From assembly GCA_007128515.1 (NCBI GenBank), contig SKXI01000045.1:1-6575 (forward strand): a stretch of 6,575 nt of DNA. Reading direction: 5' to 3'. Of the stretch, positions 5,400 to 6,575 are shown in pieces (the first letter of the stretch is position 1; each line of letters opens with the position of its first letter). Made by a program: the position numbers and the translations under genes. A model generated the notes under the pieces. It was given only the letters and a program-made list of their open reading frames with translations, made no database searches and had not been told where the DNA came from. This DNA is from Halococcaceae archaeon. GTDB lineage: Archaea > Halobacteriota > Halobacteria > Halobacteriales > Halalkalicoccaceae.

Positions 5400-6104
5400 T
5401 CACGGATCGGGGTAGACGATCCGCATCGGCAGCCCGTGGGCGTCGGTCGGCGGGTTCTCGGGAACCGAGACGAGAGCACCGACCGCTCCGGAGACCGCGA
5501 GCGCGAGCGCGTCGAGCACGTCGTCTCGGCTCACGGCCGCCCTGAGAAATCGGTCCATCGCGTGGTCGTAGATCGACTGGCTCGGTTCGAAACGCGTGGT
5601 GAGGAGCTCACGCCGTTCGGCCAGACCCGCCGGCTCGTGTTTCGAGTGTCCCATCGGCGTTCCCCCGTTCAGGCCCGCGAAACAGAGCTCCGGGTGGGCT
5701 TCGAGTACCCTCCCGTGCGCGGTGGGCTCGGATCGTAGCAACCGATCGACCTCCCGGATCCGTGGCGCGAGCGCCCAGCTCTGGATCGAGATCCGGTTTC
5801 CGACCCGCCGCTCGTTCACGACGCTGGCGGTCTCGCGGTCCTCGCAGGCGAGCGCCGCCCGCGTCGGCACGGGGAAGACGGACGACCCACGAGCGCCGAG
5901 GCGGTCCCTCGCGGCCCGATCGCACTCCCGTGGGGCGTCCTCGGGCAGCCCGATCGGGACGTCGACGAGTAGCAGCTCCGCTGTCCCGTACTCGCTCCAG
6001 AGCGCCTCGAACGACTCGAAGAGCCGACACTCCCAGTCACCGCCCGCGATCGCGACCACCAGCCAGCCGCCCGGCGCGCCGTCGACGCCGACGACCAGGC
6101 TCAC
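5400..6104 (-). CDS. DUF429 family protein (predicted RNase H-like nuclease)
   Basis: The product is 234 residues, the usual length for DUF429. The family is predicted to adopt an RNase H-like fold, but its biological role is not established. Visible family blocks are VVGVDGAPGGW (4-14, with D8), LLLVDVPIGLPE (44-55, with D48), SSVFPVPTRAAL (74-85), EAHPELCF (135-142, with E135 and E139) and RDDVLDALALA (193-203, with D194/D195 and D198). These acidic residues could form a metal-binding catalytic site. No membrane span or signal peptide is seen. The start is GTG at 6104, chosen because the GVDG block must lie a few residues from the N-terminus. An ATG 14 bp upstream opens only a 5-codon frame whose TGA overlaps the GTG (GTGA). 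The gene follows the HxlR-type regulator on the same strand with a 94-bp gap, so they may be separate units. Confidence 0.88.
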   Translation of the reverse strand: MSLVVGVDGAPGGWLVVAIAGGDWECRLFESFEALWSEYGTAELLLVDVPIGLPEDAPRECDRAARDRLGARGSSVFPVPTRAALACEDRETASVVNERRVGNRISIQSWALAPRIREVDRLLRSEPTAHGRVLEAHPELCFAGLNGGTPMGHSKHEPAGLAERRELLTTRFEPSQSIYDHAMDRFLRAAVSRDDVLDALALAVSGAVGALVSVPENPPTDAHGLPMRIVYPDP

Positions 6105-6136
6105 GACCGGCCGCTCATACGGACTGCTGTGACTTC

Positions 6137-6142
6137 TTTACC
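6137..6142 (-). promoter_or_regulatory. Possible TATA-like element of the DUF429 gene
   Basis: GGTAAA (minus strand) lies 33-38 bp before the GTG start at 6104. It is the only A/T-richer run in the 94-bp gap and would give a leader of roughly 10 bases. A perfect 10-bp palindrome, GGACCGGTCC (6161-6170), lies about 20 bp further upstream and might be an operator. Both assignments are weak. Confidence 0.3.
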
Positions 6143-6198
6143 GCTCGGACCGAACGACGGGGACCGGTCCGACCGGGACGGACGGAGGGCAGGCGGTA

Positions 6199-6516
6199 TC
6201 AGAGCCACTCGTCGGCCCAGGCGACGATCTCGTCGAAGACCGGACAGAGCGAGAAGCCCTTCTCGGTCAGCTGGTAGTAGGTCGCGATCGGCGCGTCGGT
6301 CTCGACCCGGCGCTCGACGAAGCCGGTCTCCTGCAGGTCCTCCAGCACGCGCGAGAGCGTCCGCGAACTCGCGCCGGTCGAGCGCTTGAGCTCGTTGAAC
6401 CGTTTCTCGCCGTCCTGGAGGTCGTGGAGCACGATCAGCCGCCACTGCGAGCCGATCTGCTCGACCGAGTCGATCACCGGACAGAACTCGCCTTCCTCCT
6501 CCGCGTGCGATGACAT
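6199..6516 (-). CDS. HxlR-family winged helix-turn-helix regulator
   Basis: This is a small DNA-binding transcription regulator of 105 residues, a normal length for HxlR proteins, which act as dimers. The core runs from CPV (12-14) and IGSQWRLIVLHDL (21-33), through GEKRFNELKRSTGASSRTLSRVLEDLQETGFVERR (36-70, containing the recognition helix), to TYYQLTEKGFSL (79-90, the wing region). It ends in a C-terminal dimerisation helix. C12 is at the conserved N-terminal cysteine position that senses quinones, aldehydes or oxidants in bacterial HxlR members, and a second cysteine is C91. Redox sensing here is inference. The ATG at 6516 gives the expected short tail before C12. A strong TATA box lies 36-43 bp upstream, giving a leader of about 13 bases. 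HxlR genes often control a divergent neighbour. Any such gene would lie beyond the right edge. Confidence 0.92.
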   Translation of the reverse strand: MSSHAEEEGEFCPVIDSVEQIGSQWRLIVLHDLQDGEKRFNELKRSTGASSRTLSRVLEDLQETGFVERRVETDAPIATYYQLTEKGFSLCPVFDEIVAWADEWL

Positions 6517-6551
6517 CGGTGTTACCTGCTGACGCCTATGTTATGGAAGCG

Positions 6552-6559
6552 ATATATAG
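6552..6559 (-). promoter_or_regulatory. TATA box of the HxlR-type regulator gene
   Basis: The minus strand reads CTATATAT, the most TATA-like run in the window, 36-43 bp before the ATG at 6516. The next bases (CCATAAC, 6546-6540) are also A/T-rich. ATAGG (6556-6560) pairs with CCTAT (6535-6539) as a 5-bp inverted repeat flanking the core promoter, a possible autoregulatory operator. Confidence 0.55.
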
Positions 6560-6575
6560 GTTCCGTTGCGTACCA

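Noticed and set aside
5177..6130. 13-bp inverted repeat flanking the DUF429 gene (5177-5189 and 6118-6130, TACGGACTGCTGT)
   Set aside because: One 13-base match somewhere in a 6.6-kb window, counting both strands, is near the chance expectation. There are no target-site duplications or transposase to suggest a mobile element.

Overview
The window reads as chromosomal DNA of a halophilic archaeon (class Halobacteria). It is GC-rich with strong G/C preference at third codon positions. Its soluble proteins are very acidic (Asp/Glu-rich). It carries a HalX-type response regulator, which is characteristic of haloarchaea, and an archaeal-type tyrosyl-tRNA synthetase. Several genes have a TATA-like box about 25-33 bp before the start codon and no Shine-Dalgarno sequence, the layout of leaderless haloarchaeal transcripts. 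Genus and species cannot be told from the sequence alone.

Layout, left to right. (1) 1-1053 holds three minus-strand membrane-protein genes: one cut by the left edge, one 44-residue single-span protein, and one four-span protein. All are of unknown function. (2) 1054-1405 is a 352-bp intergenic region unusually rich in repeated short motifs: three copies of TCCCACGT, three of TGAAACC, and a separate 6-bp palindrome. It ends in a TATA box for (3) a complete acyl-CoA dehydrogenase gene (1406-2551, +). (4) Convergent with it, 10 bp away, is a receiver-HalX response regulator (2562-3149, -), preceded on the same strand by a small Cys-rich protein with a possible zinc site (3216-3644, -). (5) 3681-3975 (-) is a decayed MFS transporter gene. 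Its start codon reads ACG behind a good Shine-Dalgarno sequence, it has a one-base frameshift in a C run, and everything between transmembrane helix 2 and the C-terminal tail is missing. (6) Divergent from it is tyrS (4081-5109, +) with a leaderless promoter and a 7-bp inverted repeat between TATA box and ATG. (7) 5110-5399 has no convincing gene, only a glycine-zipper-like reading frame. (8) A DUF429 protein (5400-6104, -) and an HxlR-type winged-helix regulator (6199-6516, -) with its own TATA box close the window.

The region looks like ordinary core and housekeeping chromosome: single-gene transcription units for fatty-acid or branched-chain acyl-CoA oxidation, translation, signalling and regulation. 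There are no phage, transposon, CRISPR or RNA genes that I can support. I found no clear new multi-gene system. The observations most worth following are the motif array upstream of the acyl-CoA dehydrogenase and the MFS pseudogene.
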